Assembly: GCA_032173965.1 (NCBI GenBank)
Contig: CM063288.1
Location: 27,312,001 to 27,376,000 of the forward strand
Source of the DNA: Sitta carolinensis
Taxonomy: Eukaryota > Chordata > Aves > Passeriformes > Sittidae
Direction: 5' to 3'
DNA: 64,000 nucleotides
Every line of letters begins with the position of its first letter. The stretch's first letter is position 1. Shown piece after piece: positions 26,901 through 41,605 of the stretch. The notes below the pieces were generated by a model. That model made no database searches. It worked only from the letters and a program-made list of their open reading frames with translations, and had not been told where the DNA came from. The position numbers and the translations under genes are program-made.

Positions 26901-29900
26901 CCCCACCTTCCTACTACCAAGGAAAACATTGATTTTTCTGATGTAAACAAAAGGTATTCCTGGAAACAATAACAAAAGTACATAATTAGGTTAACCCATA
27001 ATTATTTATTGTTCATACAATCCTTCAAGCTAATTGCTATTACACATGAATAAGCAGCTATTAGAGCATTTACTGGACTTGGTACTGCACTTTTTAGAAG
27101 TAAAACTCAAAAGAAACCCATTATTTTTTCAACTGAAATCCACACTACCCAGCTACATGAATATTAATTGTAAAAATACTGTCAATTAATGTAGACTGTG
27201 TATTGCCAAAAATATGCAAAAGTGCCTTGACCAGGCCCTCCTTCTGTACCCTCCCCAATAGCCAGGAGACAATCTAAAAAACCTTTTCTGCTTCTGAAGG
27301 TCAGTAGCATATGAAGTGCTGCTGACATGCATGAACTGAGGTCTCTGTTTAGATAGGTATATTAAGGATTTGAATTTTTTTTTTAAATTACAGGTTTCTT
27401 AACTAGGCAAGGGCAATCCAGAGATAAAGCTGCCTGACTAGTTACGACATATGGACAGCAAATGGAGTCATTTTATCAAAAGAATGAAAAAATGATGCTT
27501 TGTTTATTTGTTGAGGAATATTTTTGAGAAAATAAATGTCTGTCTCATTTTAAGGCACTTTCCTTAAAGACAGGAAAGCTCAGTTACACCGTAGAGCACA
27601 GATACACATTCTAGAGCATCTTTCAGCTCATTTGTTTGTGCCCATTCACTGGAAGCGATCTGTCTTTGGCATGCCAGAATTCATGAAATGATGAAGTCTA
27701 TGGACAAACCTTTATTTTGCATCTGTCCAGAATTTCTCAAAATGAATATTGAACACATCTTTGGAGGAGAAGGTAACATACTGTATATTTGCCTCACAAA
27801 ATTCAGTGTTCAAAAGCATCAAATTAAGCTCTAACAGAGTGACCACACTGAGCAAGCCAAAGTCTCAGCAAGTCAAACTCCCAGTATCTCAACTTGGTCT
27901 AACCATCCTGTCAGCAGTAAGAACTGCCAGACAATAAACTGAGCTAGCTAGGAATTTCCCAACCAAATGGGTTATGCTGGGGTTCAGTGAAACTACTTCA
28001 GCATGAACAAAACATTTCTTGAACACCAGCTAAGCAAGGGTTCCCCAAAAGCTAACTGAATTCCGTTAGCCAGTTATCCTTTCCCAAAAAGCCCAAGTCA
28101 CAGCAAAACCTGGGATAAGCAAAGTTCAGCTTAACAAAACAGGAAGTTACTGTGGCTTGTGCAGATACAGAAGAGGTGACCCCAGCATTTATTATCAAGC
28201 AAAGTTGTATCAGTCACGCCTTTCCTTCACTATTCTAGAGCCTCACCAAGTAAAGGCAGAGGTGACTCCTGAACAGCTAGTCCTTTACAAAGTGACTGTA
28301 CTTTCATGAAGCCATGCACAAAGTTATTAGCTTCATTCATAATGAGCAGTTCTGGCAGTCACTCATACAGATTTCTTACTGTAGGCAAAAGCACCGTGAG
28401 AGCTGCCACAAACACACATCTCCAACTTATCCACACACCAAAACAAGCAGGGCTGGCTCTGCAGGCAGCAGACAGAGCTGTGACTGGACTCTGTGGTTAA
28501 CAGAGCTCTGTCACTGGCATCCACAGAACCAAGGACTTGGGCTGAAGAGAGCTGGATTTATAGTTGCTCAATATTTGGAATCTCCAATAATGGAGGGAAA
28601 AAAAACCTGACCCATGTATGAGACAGTTTACAGGATGAGATTAGCTCCACTGTCTGTCTTAAACAGGCAATTTACTTCCCAATAATATTGACACAGGTAG
28701 AGTTTTTCCAAGAACTTTATCTATCACTATTTTTCCAGGGGTTCTGCTCATTAACTGAGATCAGACAGTCTAGCCACCCTGCTCACAATCAGAGCACAGC
28801 AAACAGGCAACGCTTTGGCTCTTTTTAAAAATGCCTGAACTGTGCAGCAGGAGGAAAAATACGGGAATTCTTTCACCACTCTATCCCCACATATGCCCTG
28901 CTTTTGGACAGGGCACAAATTACTGTGCTGATCCTCCATTCTAGCAGAATACACACTCCATCCTAGTGGCCTCAAAGGACATTTGTTCCTTTGCTGCCAA
29001 ACCCAAAGATTTCCATAATTCTTCCAACCTGTTCCAAATGCCTGCTCCATAGAGGGAAAAAAAAGAAGTTATCACTGGCAAAGAAAAACTACCTGCTCTA
29101 ATCATGAACCTTTACAGCTGAAACATTTCAAAACATACTAGAGGGGGGACAATTCTGGTTTGCCTTCACTGTGGCACTGTGCCTTTTATAAATATGTTCA
29201 CTCTTCCCCACCAGATAAGAAAAATTTCCTTCAAGTCAGTGCTTCAGTGTTAAAAAGGCAGGAGAACTTGCATAGAATTTTTTATGAAAACACTGGAGTC
29301 TCAGTTTCACTATGCTTACTGCATGATCAACCAAATTCCAGAATGTCATCTCTCTGAATGATGGCATTGACTGACAAACACACTAAGAGGTTTGGAGGTG
29401 GCTGCCTTGAACTCTTACATTTAGACCAGTCACACTGCTACACATTGTCTATGCTTTGTGATGCTTTTCACTACCAGGAACAAATGCTTATCTCTATTCA
29501 TATTAACCAGCTGAATAAAGAAGGGCCACCTATAACAGAGTAGGCCAAATACCCTAAAAATTAAGACTCAATTCAAGAACTCGAGAGTCTCCTTTAATCT
29601 TGATTAATTTCTCTAAAAAATCCATGAAAGCTCAACTTGCTTTCAGTTTCAGACTTTGATATTGATCAAAGTAATCAGTGAGCTCTAATCTGAACTCTTT
29701 GTATCACACAGCTGCCAGTTATTTTTCACTGACAGCAGCACACATAACCAAAAGGTGCTGCAGGGAAGAACAGGGCCATTCACTGATTTTTTTTCAGAAG
29801 TGAACTAAGATTTCATTCCTACTTCAAATCTTTTATTTTTTTCCATTTCTTATGATAACCCCATAAATTTAATCCTTAATGTTTCAATTTTGAAAGCATT

Positions 29901-30383
29901 TTATCTGTCCAGACTCATGATAAGACTCACAGAGTTGATTATTTTAAGGCACAAAATTACATACTTATACAGACAGTAACAAGATGCACCTACAGGCAAT
30001 TAGAGAATTACCCTTTCCTGACACAGGTCTGATGTTCATACTGGGTAAAATTTCTCCAGAACTGTTCTTGCAGGACAGAGCCAGCTTGAATATGCAGACC
30101 CTATTCAGACAAACACTTAAGTGCTACTGAATTCCCTGAAACAATTTTTTGAGACACTTTTCAGCAAAAGGTGAACTTCAGCAAATTCTTAAGAGTCTTT
30201 TTGAACTTTCAAAATTGTGTATGATTCTAATGAAAATTTCACATCTGCACGTACAAGAAAACATTTTTAATCAAGAATACTCTGTTCTTAAGATCTTACA
30301 ATAGGGTTTTGTTCTTCTGATAATTCTTTTTCCAATACTACATTAGAAAGTAAGCAAAAAAAAAAAGTAGTATGATTTGGGGT

Positions 30384-30923
30384 TGTGGTGGGTCTGACTG
30401 GATGGAGTTCACCTTCCTCCCAGCAGCCCATCCAGTGTTTTGGCTCTGTGGCTACAGCACTGCTGACAATCACCAGTGTTTTGGCTATTGCTGAGCTGGG
30501 CCTGCAGTGTCAAGGCCACCTCTGTTTCCCACTACACCCCCACAGGCAGACTGAGGGTCTGGGACAGGACACAGCTGGGACTCGGTGACCCAAGGACATT
30601 TCATATGATGTAGCCTCATGTTCAGAAATAAAAACTGGGATAAAGAAAGGAAAAGATATTTTTGATTTCAAGCAAGTTCTTTGGCTGTTGTTTGGAGACT
30701 GGCTGGGCATCAGTCTGCCATCCCTGGTGTGCTGTCTCCCTTCCTCGCTTGTTTTTCATCCCCTGAGCCCACCTTTTCTTCACCTATTAGATTGTTTTTT
30801 AACTCAATAAGAGTTGTCATTTGATCTCCCTAGTTTCTCCTCCACCCCCCTGTGGAGAGCTGCTGCAGGGAGTGAGTTAAGAGCTGTGTGGGTGCTTGGC
30901 TGCTGGCCAGGGTGAACCCACCA
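30384..30923 (+). mobile_element. solo LTR, avian ERVL-like, near full length
   Basis: About 540 bp from TGTGGTGGGT to GTGAACCCACCA, with TG...CA ends. It shares diagnostic pieces with the same LTR family as 21136-21447: GTGTTTTGGCTATTGCTGAG, a GGACAGGACACAGCTGGGAC segment, CATTTCATATGATGT, CACCTATTAGATTG and the terminal GTGCTTGGCTGCTGGCC. It is substantially diverged, and no clear target duplication flanks it. There is no attached internal region, so it is a solo LTR. It lies antisense to SPATS2L. Open frames inside it on both strands are not genes. Confidence 0.75.
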
Positions 30924-32727
30924 TAGCGAGTCAAATTGAAAACCCATTCCAGACTGGTCTGCTCTTCTCAGATTCTGATCTAGAACCTGCCCCAGTATTC
31001 AGTGTCTATAAAAACTCTGCTTCTCTAGATACTTGTAGGAACTTCACCTCTAAATATCTGAGCTGAGTTTAATCCTCATTACAACTCTACAGTCTGAGGA
31101 AGCATTTGTTATTCTGCTGAGGGGTAAAGAAGTGGGGGGACTACAGAAAAAGATTTTCAGAGTTGATTAAAAATTTTTGCCTCATTTGCAGAATGAACAT
31201 TTACACACAGCCATCTTTTAGTAGCAACCTGAAGGCCTCTCAGAACTGAAAAACAATCCCTTTGCAAGTTTATGAATTTAACTGACTTCCCTACTACTGC
31301 CTCTTCAAGTACAGGATTGACAAATATGGATCTTCACTAACAAGCTAGCAAGTTTCCTTATTCTCAGTGCCACAAAGCATCATTCTAGAGTGGAAGACCA
31401 AGTGCAGCTGAAAAACCACCATCTTTGAAACCACTGCTTCTGAGAAATCTCTGTGCTACGTGACACTGCTGACAAGGGTGGAGATGCTTCCAAGATATCT
31501 CGCTCTCTAGGCAGCCCATCTGCTTCTGACAGCTCAACTTCTGGTCAGCAATTGACCCAATGAGTCACTCTGCTTGTACTATACAGAGCTCAGAGCCAGA
31601 CAAGCAATATTTCATCATGTACTTCATCATCACACTTGAGATAAGCAGATGCATAAGAACCACTTTGGGCACGTATATTTTTCTTCTTTCCTTTGAGGAA
31701 GTCACACAGCCCACCACTACCAAGTTTAGCATGCTGAATTATTAACTACCAGATTGATTCTATTCAGCCACTCCCTGTGATCTTTCCATTACCAAAAGCT
31801 TTGAACGTCTGCCACGTGGCAATTCTGTGTAAAAAGTCTGAAGCAAAAAGGAAAACCTTAAGAAACAGCATAACTGCCTCCACCAAAGAAACAGGGTACA
31901 TGAAGTGAATAAAGTGCAAATGAAATGAGTTCTCCTTCAGACAATTTATTATAATGCCGGAGTATTTCAGAAACTTCAATACATAATCGTGTTTATCATT
32001 CTGACACCCACGCTTAAGTGCAGGAGTATTGTTATCTCATTTTACAGAGTTAAAATTGAGGAATTAAGTGATTCAGTGATGATTTCTCAGGAAGCCCTTC
32101 ATAGGGGACACAATCCAGGTATCTTAAGCTGCAGGAAAACTGGAGAACCTTATAGACATTTGAAAAAAATGGTCATCTCCATCAGAATTACACAAAAGGA
32201 TGAGGTCATTAGCCCACTTGTAAGATTCAGGCTTGGAACAGACTTAGCTTATGATTTTTAACATGCTGGACACAGGAAAAACTGCCTCCTTTGGACAAAA
32301 GAGCAAAAGGAGTTACTTGGTATTTTCAAGCAAATACTTTCTTCAAAACAAGTGACAAAAACCATGGGGTTTAGACCACCTCTAAAATCAGGCAATTGCA
32401 GAGACCCCATTTCTCAGTTTTCTAGGCTATATGTGTTTCTAATTTTTTTTTTTTAATTAATACAAAGCTACCCTTTCCCACTACTCTCTGAACATCACTT
32501 TGGAATACACTTAGTGTGATATGACTTTAGAATACCAGTTTAGCAGAACTTTCAGTTGCAAACCATACTACATCTTCGCAGTGGTTCAGACAATTACAAA
32601 AGATGAGGAGATGGTGAGGAGAAGCAGTAGGATCATACAGCATAAGCTGGTCAACTTACTGACATAGAGAAAGAAGACAAAGCTGAGAAATTTATATGGA
32701 ATGGTGAATGATAGACTGGAGACAAAA

Positions 32728-32867
32728 TGGCCCCATCCCTGGAAGTGTTCAGTGCTGGATGGGCTCTCAGCAACCTAATCTAGTGTAATGTGTCCCTGGC
32801 CACAGCAGGAGGCTTGGAACAAGATGATCTTTAAGGTTCCTTCCAACCCAAGCCACTCTATGATTTC
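32728..32867 (+). mobile_element. CR1 LINE 3' fragment, plus orientation
   Basis: Matches the 3' end of the avian CR1 family: CCATCCCTGGAAGTGTTCAG, then AACCTAATCTAGTG, then GGTTCCTTCCAACCCAAGCC, ending in CACTCTATGATTT, which is the CR1 terminal direct-repeat motif. 5'-truncated to about 140 bp, as most CR1 copies are. Antisense to SPATS2L. Confidence 0.92.
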
Positions 32868-33236
32868 CATGTGATTCAGCTTCCAAGATGTTCAATTAGA
32901 CTGCACTGCTCTGCTGAAAGCAACCCCAAAGCTCCTGGCTTCCTGTTCCTACACTGATAGACCTATAAAGTAAAGAACCTTCCTAAATGAATAATCAGCA
33001 AAGAGAGAAAAAGTATCTTACCACTGCAAATGACTCCAGTTTCTGTTCCTATTTTTCTATCTTCTCCAATAGACTGTATCTATTGCAAAAATATCTGGAA
33101 GTTTAAAAAAAAAAACCAAACAAGTAATTAATTTTTTTCTTGATTTGCTCTACTGTCTTCTCACAGGAGACTTTTGTGAAAAAAACCCATCCCTCATTCC
33201 TCTTCTGCTGTGGTCAACACTCAGGGGTGCCCTTAC

Positions 33237-33349
33237 CTGTATTACAGAGCTTATCTTTTCTAAGGGCCTACTTTCACTGCCACAAAAGCTTAGGCAATCA
33301 CCTAAGCCTCGCTGTCAGTCCCATTCCTCACCACACATACAATTCCTCC
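33237..33349 (-). other. candidate internal non-coding SPATS2L exon
   Basis: On the minus strand an acceptor-like TGGGTTTGTTTCAG|GG and a strong donor TACAG|GTAAGG frame 113 nt near the middle of the 33-kb first intron. The piece has no long open frame. It would contain a short upstream frame (ATG, six codons, TGA), which fits a 5' UTR exon. Only splice-site shape supports it; the pyrimidine tract is modest and chance pairs of this quality occur in 33 kb. Confidence 0.22.
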
Positions 33350-36300
33350 CTGAAACAAACCCATTTTTTAAGCACATATTTTAAGCTCAAACTAGCCAGC
33401 ACATAGATATGTAGAAATATAAACTTAAGCAATGAAAACTATTTTATCATTAATGCAAGAAAGCCATAGGTGCAAGTTACAGTAACGTAGCAGTTACAAA
33501 TCAAACTCTGCTGAGCACCACTAGAGTGCCATTCCACTGTGGTCATTCTCCAGAAACAACATTATCATCTCAGGAATACTAACTCAGATGGAACAAAGGG
33601 AAACCCAAAGAGTGACACCAGCACTTTGTTTGCAATACCAGGCCTTTTCTGATTTGCATATAAATTTCAGAGGAATTGTCCCCAAAGGTAAAGACACGCA
33701 ACCACATGGAAAACTGAGTGCCTGTTTACATCCATACACAGATGAATGGAAACTGATCTCCCAATTTCATTAGTGCAGGGAAGCAGTTAAGTTTTGTATT
33801 CTCTTGTGCAGCTGAGAGGACGAGGCAGTCATGGTCTATGGTTTACCTTTCATGCCAAATAGAAATTATTCCTCCTTAGCAGCTATTAAGTGAGTTACAC
33901 ACTGGTCCTTGTTTGCTTTGGAATAAGATCTGTTTAGCAGTCCCTCAGCTAATCCTGAAAGAATATTGCAACATTTCTGAATATCCTGACTGCTGAAATC
34001 AGCCTCTACTTCGCCACTATGACTGGATTGTCTTTACAGACAAATTTTTCCATTTGTACTACAAAACACTCACTCTATGTACAGACGAGAAGTGTGTGAC
34101 TGCTGTCATATTTAATTCATTTTATCCTTACTGAAACTACATATTTTGCCAAGGCCAGAATTTTAAACTGCAAAAGTCCTATCAACATCACAGGTTTTAG
34201 TTTAAAGCAAGGCAGAAAGCTCTTAATTGCTTCCACATCCAAAACAGCCAGATGTTCCCTGAAGCACTTCACCTGGCAAAGGCTCCCACAACAAAGACTC
34301 TCACAGCTTATGTCCCAAAGTCCATTACAATCTAAACACACATTTCTGCATGGCTTGCTGAGTCACAGTTATGTTCAAAATCAAAGGAATGAATAGAGCA
34401 ATTTAAAACGTGATGCTTCGATGAAGAAATACAAGTACTCACACATGTCAGTGTTAAAGAGCATTTCTGGGTGTTGGAACCTACACAACAGGCACAGATT
34501 CATGAGATGAACAGAGGGGCTGGAAACCTGGTGAGGGAAGCATGCCCAATTCCTTGCCTTTGGGCAGAATACCCCAACCAAGCACTGGGAAAAGGCCTAT
34601 GTGATAGCCCTAACCAGGAGTCTTTTCTTTGAGGCAAGCAAGGGCAAGATTTGGTGTTTCCTTTAAAGGGACACAAGGAAGGGCTGAGAACTCACCCCTT
34701 TTGTCCAGTGAGTGCCTGAATCAACACAGAGAAGACAGCAACATTTTTAATAGCTACTGCATTTCTTACATGAACATACAGACATTTAAATCCTTCCAGT
34801 ACTGCCTGTAGTCTGCAGGAAGTATTTTTAGGATTTAAACACAGCAACTCAGATCATGAACATTATTGCACTGAGGCACCCTAGAGATTCTTCTTTTTTC
34901 CTGCATCACATCACCCGCTAAAACCCCAGTTTTGATCTTTTTCAAGCTGGGCTACTGAGGAGAATCCTCTCTAACCTCGCTGGAAAACTAAAACTTGAAA
35001 AAAAATCAAATGGGAAGAGCTTTATAACTTAAAAAATATTTTTTCCTCCTGCTCAATAAATTCGTTTTACAATTTTTGTCCTTTGGAACTTGACAAGATT
35101 TGAAGAAGAAAGTAGCAGATAATGTCAGAATCACGTTTCTTGATGTGGTCAAGAAATATGGTCACTGGTAAGAAATTATTCAAGCTAGAATTATAATTAT
35201 TGCCCCTTGAGAGATATTACTAAAAACTATTTTAAAAGACATAGGAACACAAGCAAACAATTGATGTCCAAAGTTCTTGTTTTGCATCACCATAAAGTAA
35301 CAAAGCAAATAGCCAACTGAACACTATACATAAAATTATAAACCCTGCCCATATGACTGCATGCAGTAAAGATTTGTTCTTTCTAAGTACTACCACATCT
35401 ATCAAATTTGACCAAATGAGATGTATTACCTTGAAAAAATTAATTCTACAGGACATCTTTCCACAGTTTGATGACCTTCCTAAATCACCATTTTGTCTTT
35501 ACTCAATGGTCCATGACATGTTATCAAACAGCATGCAGGAAAAAATGACTCAAGGGTGGAGAAAGGAAATAGAGAGTAAAGGTACAACAGTTAAAAGCAA
35601 ACTTATTTCACTTATGTATCATCACAGAAAATACTGTTGCTTAACATGCAAATGTTCAAGGTAGTTTTCCATTATATTGAAAGGTCAATTCTTGAAGTGA
35701 TCTGTATTCTCAAAAAACAAAAACACCCTGAAATAGGAAGGCATGCTGTCACTCTGCAGGCCTTAGAATACAGACTGTAAAACAGTGGCCCACATTCCTC
35801 TGTGGCACATCCATGGCTGATGAAGGCCAGGTGCATGGAGATGACATGATATCCCCTCACAGAACCTTCAACACATTGTCCTCCACTGCAGAGTATGAAG
35901 AGGGACAAAGCAGAGCTTCAGCTATCACATCACCAAACTGCACACCCACCAGAGTTGTGTGACAAACAACTGCACCAAAACCAACATAAGCTCAAACACC
36001 TGCCAGGAATCAGTGCTCATCACAGTGCTACAGCCCTGCAGAACATACAAATAATCAGCCATTTTAATCCCTCCCCATCTTGAACTGTGGCTTTTTCAGC
36101 AGTTCCCTAATCCTAGTATTAATGTGATATATGACAGTAGAAAAACCAGACATGAAGTTTAAATCTGGATTAGAACAGCTATTCATTGTGGCATGACTCT
36201 CAACAAACCTAAAGAGCAGAATCAAAGCATAACATGAGTTATAGAACACTCCAGATTGGAGTCTTCATCATACAGGAATCTTTACTTTTCAGAAGAGTAA

Positions 36301-39300
36301 AAAACGGCCTTTGACCCCTTTTTTCTGATGCCTAACCCTGACCACAGACTTAACCTAGGATTTCACAACACACCCATCACACAGAAGAGCTCAAAAACTC
36401 TGAAAACTGCACTCTTCTAATTCCACTGCAGACCCATGAGCCTTCTAGACCCTAACAGTAAACATAACCTGCAATCCCTCAATTCTCAAGTAAACATCCT
36501 ATACAAATAGAATTGGCCCACCTGTGCAAAACACTGCGCTAAATATATCCTATATAGTGACTATAGTAGCACTGCTATTAACTGAAAGTTGTCAGAGTCT
36601 TCAGAATAGTTTGTTTGGCTTCTGGTTTGGGTTTGTTTTTTGCTTATCTTTTAAAACTAATAAAATCTAAGTCTATAGTACAATCAGAGGCATACTGAAC
36701 TGGGATGATAACACAAGGAAACATTGGTGTATAGACAGCCAGTTTTCATTTCAGGGTATTTCTTTGGTGAGGCCACTGATAGAACAGCTAGGTGAGAATA
36801 AAGTCTGCACAAGGCAGGGATCTTCTGAATTTTGATGTGAATGACTGCATAGGCTACTTACAGTCTGCTGATCCACAGACAACAAATTTAGATTTTGTTG
36901 ATGATTATGGTACTTAGGGTTTTTTGGGTTTTGATTTTGGGCTAGCTAGTGAGTCATATTTCCCCAACTGCCAGTGTTTAGCACATGGAAAGCAAACTTC
37001 ACTTCCTTTGACAGTAAGACCTCAGGACATCTACTCTCAACATTACGCCCAACACAGATCGCAAATTCTGAAGTAGTCAATCAGGGTTTCTCCTTGTCTG
37101 ACACTGCTACATTTCAATACACTGGTAAGATCCTGTCAGTACCAATTAGTAGCAACAACTTCCACAGCTGAGCTCTGCCTGACTTTAACCCAAGATGCTC
37201 CAATTTTTTGCACTTCAGTTTCTAACCCTGGCCAGGGCATGCAGTGCAAAGCACACTCAGCAGGATCCAGCCTCCAGAGGACAATTCATATCAACATTTA
37301 CAACGTGCATTTCTTACTGCAACAAAAGATGTATATGATTGTAAAACAACATAAGACTTTCTGTCTAAACCCATCCTCATGGTATTTGCCAGAGATTCTT
37401 TCTGTATAGCAAAAGAATCTGTTGACATTAGGATTGGGAAACAACCAAAGAAAGCTTCAGGACCAGACGACCTCTCATCCCATACCAGATTTCTGTTCAG
37501 TGACACAGGTCAGACAATGATACCACAGTTGGGCAAACGATAGGATTCATGTTCAACTGTCTGTAAGCACCTTTACTCTCCTACCAGTGATCACTCATTA
37601 TTTCAGTCTCACTCCTCCTAATGTAACAGCAGTTGACAATTTGCTCCCAAAGCATTAGGGCCCTAATCCAATTCCTCCTGACAATACCAGAGCCAGAACA
37701 GATCCGGAACACAGACATAGATGAACCGGATGACACTGGAAATTCAACATCACACCTAGTATCTCACCAGATGAGAATTTTCTCCACTGTTAGAAGAACT
37801 GGACCCACTGGAAGCCCAAAATGGTTAGAGGACTGAATTTTGGCCCCACTGAAGAACAAGTTCTCAGACAATGAACACAGGGCAACATTTCCAAGTTCTA
37901 CTTCCTACAAGAACTGCTGTCAGCTTCATATACATACCATACTTCGGATAGATGGGGACAGTTTTTTCCACAGCTGGGAGTGTTTTACTTGGATGCGTCT
38001 ATCTTTCTTCGATCTCTCTCTGACTCACAGATATCTCCATTTATTTTAGAATAATTCCTCCACTCTCAGAAACTTAAGAGTGTTTCTGTAATCAACTGTA
38101 CCACAACCAGGTACACAGTCTGTGACCCTAGCAGATTTATGGAAAGCTCTCTTCACTAAGAAACTCATCCATAATTTCCCAAAAATGGCTTATTTTGGGA
38201 GTTCACTTCATGAAAAGCAACTTAAACTCATTTGTTACACAGCAACAAAATGACTGTCTTAAGAGTTATCTATCTCAGCCTGGAAATAAAAAAAAAAGGA
38301 TACCTTTCATTTTGCAGAACTCTGATGGAGCAGGGATAACAACAGAACAGCTACTCAGACATACATGCTATGATCAAGTTCTCAGAGTGTCTGTGTACTT
38401 TAAGATCAGCTAATTGAAATTAAGATGTGAATTTTCCCTGAAACACATGAGCTCACACACCAAAATTATTCCCCTTAAGGTCAGGTGAGGACTTCTGAAG
38501 TTAGAAGTGACACCTTTAGAAATGACACCCTTAGCCAAATGGTTATGATAGTTCATTATCATCTTTACTAAAGAAAATGCTCCCTGACATATTCAAAGCT
38601 AAGATTTGCATGCCCTTCCCTGCCCTGACCTAAGGATGCACACAATGGCTACCTGAAAAGATATCCCAGCTGGAGTTACCAATACTGGCTGATGACACCA
38701 GCCATAATTTGTCAAGATTCCAGCTTCTGAACTTGATGAGTTTGTGCTGAATTCTAGAAGTTGTTCAATATAAAAACATATTTAAAACAGCCTTGGAGTA
38801 GACAAGTGGAATACTTGATGAAAAAAATGACCATTAAAGAAGCTGTAGAGGATTTACAGTTCTGTTTTGTTTGGATCTGTACAGTAGCCTAACCCATAAA
38901 TAGAAACCAGGTGGATTTTTTTTTTTCTTACATTTGCTTTACTTTCTTTCTTTGAGAGTTGTGGGAATTACGGTAACCAAGCAACACCACAAACCTGGAA
39001 AGCCCTAGTTAAGACAATTGCTGATACCCTGACGAGCCAGGATGTGTTCAGTGCCTAGAGGAGCTATGGGATCTCCATTCTGTACACTCCAGGGACCACA
39101 AGATTCCAAAAAGAGTGACAATATTCTGTACAATCTCTGGACTCTCTGCGCCTCAGTGAAACTCAGAAACTGCCTCCCTCTGAACTGAGGTTTGCTGCCA
39201 CTTGGGAGTCCACCAGGAGTTTTACTTGCCACTTTTACAAGGAGATCTCCAATCTGTCAGGAGAGCTTCCCCTTACTCAGGCTTGGGAACTCAAAAAACA

Positions 39301-41391
39301 CTGGGCCTCAGAGAGCATAACTGTCAAGAAATTAAAAACAACATCTATGGATTTATTAGAAATATCACTGTGGATCCATGAAAATTTGAATATGTTCATT
39401 TATACAGAACACAACCTTATAACTAAATGGTGATGATAAAAAGTGCAACTGTATTAAAAAAAAAAATCCACAGTGTTATTTTCTGGTCAGAAAAGCACAT
39501 CAGAACAATCAAGAATTTACAGCTTCCGCAATGAACAACAGCTGAAATAACTCATTTTCCATGCAAGAGGAATCAGCACTATTTTCCAACTGGCATATCC
39601 TCCATGTAATCAGTCTTCAGCCTCCCAACAGAAGGAGAGAAGCTTCTGAAAGAAGCAGTACTTCTTACTTTGCACACTTAAGCAAAATCAGTTGTGTCCT
39701 CACTCTGTCAAATGGTCTTTATTCAGCATTTTATAAAACATTTTTTAAACTGCTCCAAAAAATAAGGTAGACATATTCTTAATAGCAAAGTCAATCTATG
39801 TATTTTTGTACAAACATTTCAAGACACAGAACTCCCAGACAACCATCACCTAAGCAGTTTCACATTTCTCTCCTTCCTGACAGCCCTACAAGAGCTGAAT
39901 ACAACCACGAAGAATGTTTGTACAGCCTAGAGATTAGACATATTTCTTATACAAAACTCTGATTCTTCTCCACCTAGAATGGAGAAATACTCTTGTCTTG
40001 TGCATTCAGGTTCTAAGACTGGGATCATAACGAACAAAAATGAAGGATGAAATCAATTTACAAATGTAAATATAACTCTGGCCTCTTTTGAAGCTTTAAT
40101 AGGAAGGAAGAGCAAAATTACCCAGGGGATCTTGGTCAGAGACCCAGCCATGAGTATAAATGAGATCTCATTCCCATGTGGTATTTCACATCACAAAGGA
40201 AAACACAGAGCTCTCACGGCCCTGAGACAGAAGGTTCCATGAAACAGCAATTTGTTCATCAAAGCAGCCTTTTCATGGGAATGACATACAAATAACAAAA
40301 TAACACCCAAAGTTTTTAAGTAAATTTCTCACATTGGAACTTAGACTGTTTCATTGATGTTTTAAATTATTTAGTCCTGGGCTTCAGCTGAAATGCCTGT
40401 GTCAGTATTTTAGTTACAAAGGAACTTGGGTAAAATATAGCAAAAATACAGTATGGTTTTCTATTCTGCTGGTAAGCTTGGATAAAAGCAAGTAGGTGCT
40501 GGCGCAAATGTGGAATACCTTCAGGGAACTGAAATAAACCCTTTGTTAAAGCAAACTGGAGTTTGCCTCGGTTTATTGGTATAGCATCTTCTGTATGGAT
40601 CATTTATTTTGAATTCATGTCTGCATTTACTTTCCCAGGAACAAACATGCATCTACTGCTGACGCTGAGCCTCAGCAACTGATATACAACTTGGTGCCTC
40701 TGCTCCAAGTGCCTTTGAGATACCAAGAGTACAGTTTATTCCAGTAATAACCACTCACCTACAAGACATGGTCTGAACATTTTACAGTCCACTAAAAGAA
40801 GTAACACCCCATTTAATGACAAAGTTGCATGGAAAATACTACATGCATGCCACATGGCTAAGCTACCATCTCTAGCCTAACCTCTGCTTTGCGAATTATC
40901 AGCTTTCTGTTTGTTTTAGCTTTGTAAAGTTAGAGTACATTGATGTTATTTATTTTTCCATTTCATCTCCTAAGATACTTGCTGCTTCAGTAGAAGAGGG
41001 GAGTGGCACACAGTAACCTCAACCTATCTTCCTTGATTTCAAGGTCTCCTGGACCTGCATGATGTAGGCTCTGTTCAACATCACCCATAACTCTGGTCCT
41101 TGGGATGAACAACTGAAGCCTTCACACGTAAGCAAATCTCTCAACATCCACTGCTACAGGTCTCAAACCCACACACTGCCTGAGCACCTGATGTTCACCT
41201 TGATCAGCATTACATTAAAAACTAAAATTTTCTCAGCTACCTTAGGATAAAAGTACATTTCTTCTAGTGAATTACCAAAGTCAATGAACTTGAGAGGCCA
41301 GACAAGCAACTCCTGGTGTATATTCAGGAATACAGCATACTGAAAAAGCAAAATTATCAAATTTCAAAATAAGAGATGATTACATCTTTTC

Positions 41392-41605
41392 ACAGAGTCA
41401 CAGATTGGGCAAGGTTGGATGGGACAGCAGTAGGTCATCTGAACTAAGCTCACATTGCACAGGATTGCATCCAGACAGTTCCTGGATATATTCAGGTATA
41501 TTGGATACCTCTCTGGGAAACCTGTTCCACTGCACAGTCACTACCACAGTTAAGTAGTTCTTCCTTACATTAAGGTGGAACTTTCTGTGGTTGTGCAGCT
41601 AGTTG
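41392..41605 (-). mobile_element. CR1 LINE 3' fragment, minus orientation, old
   Basis: Reverse-oriented CR1 3' sequence. On the plus strand it reads CAGAGTCACAGATTGGGCAA, GGTTGGATGGGACAGCAG, GGTCATCTGAACTAAGCTCA, CTCTCTGGGAAACCTGTTCC and CACAGTTAAGTAGTTCTTCC. These are in the order expected of a reversed CR1 with about 20-25% divergence by eye. Related but decayed sequence may continue to about 41800. It is in the same orientation as SPATS2L. Confidence 0.85.

Noticed and set aside
30385..30710. Open frames on both strands near 30.4-30.7 kb
   Set aside because: They lie inside the ERVL-like LTR, which is non-coding.
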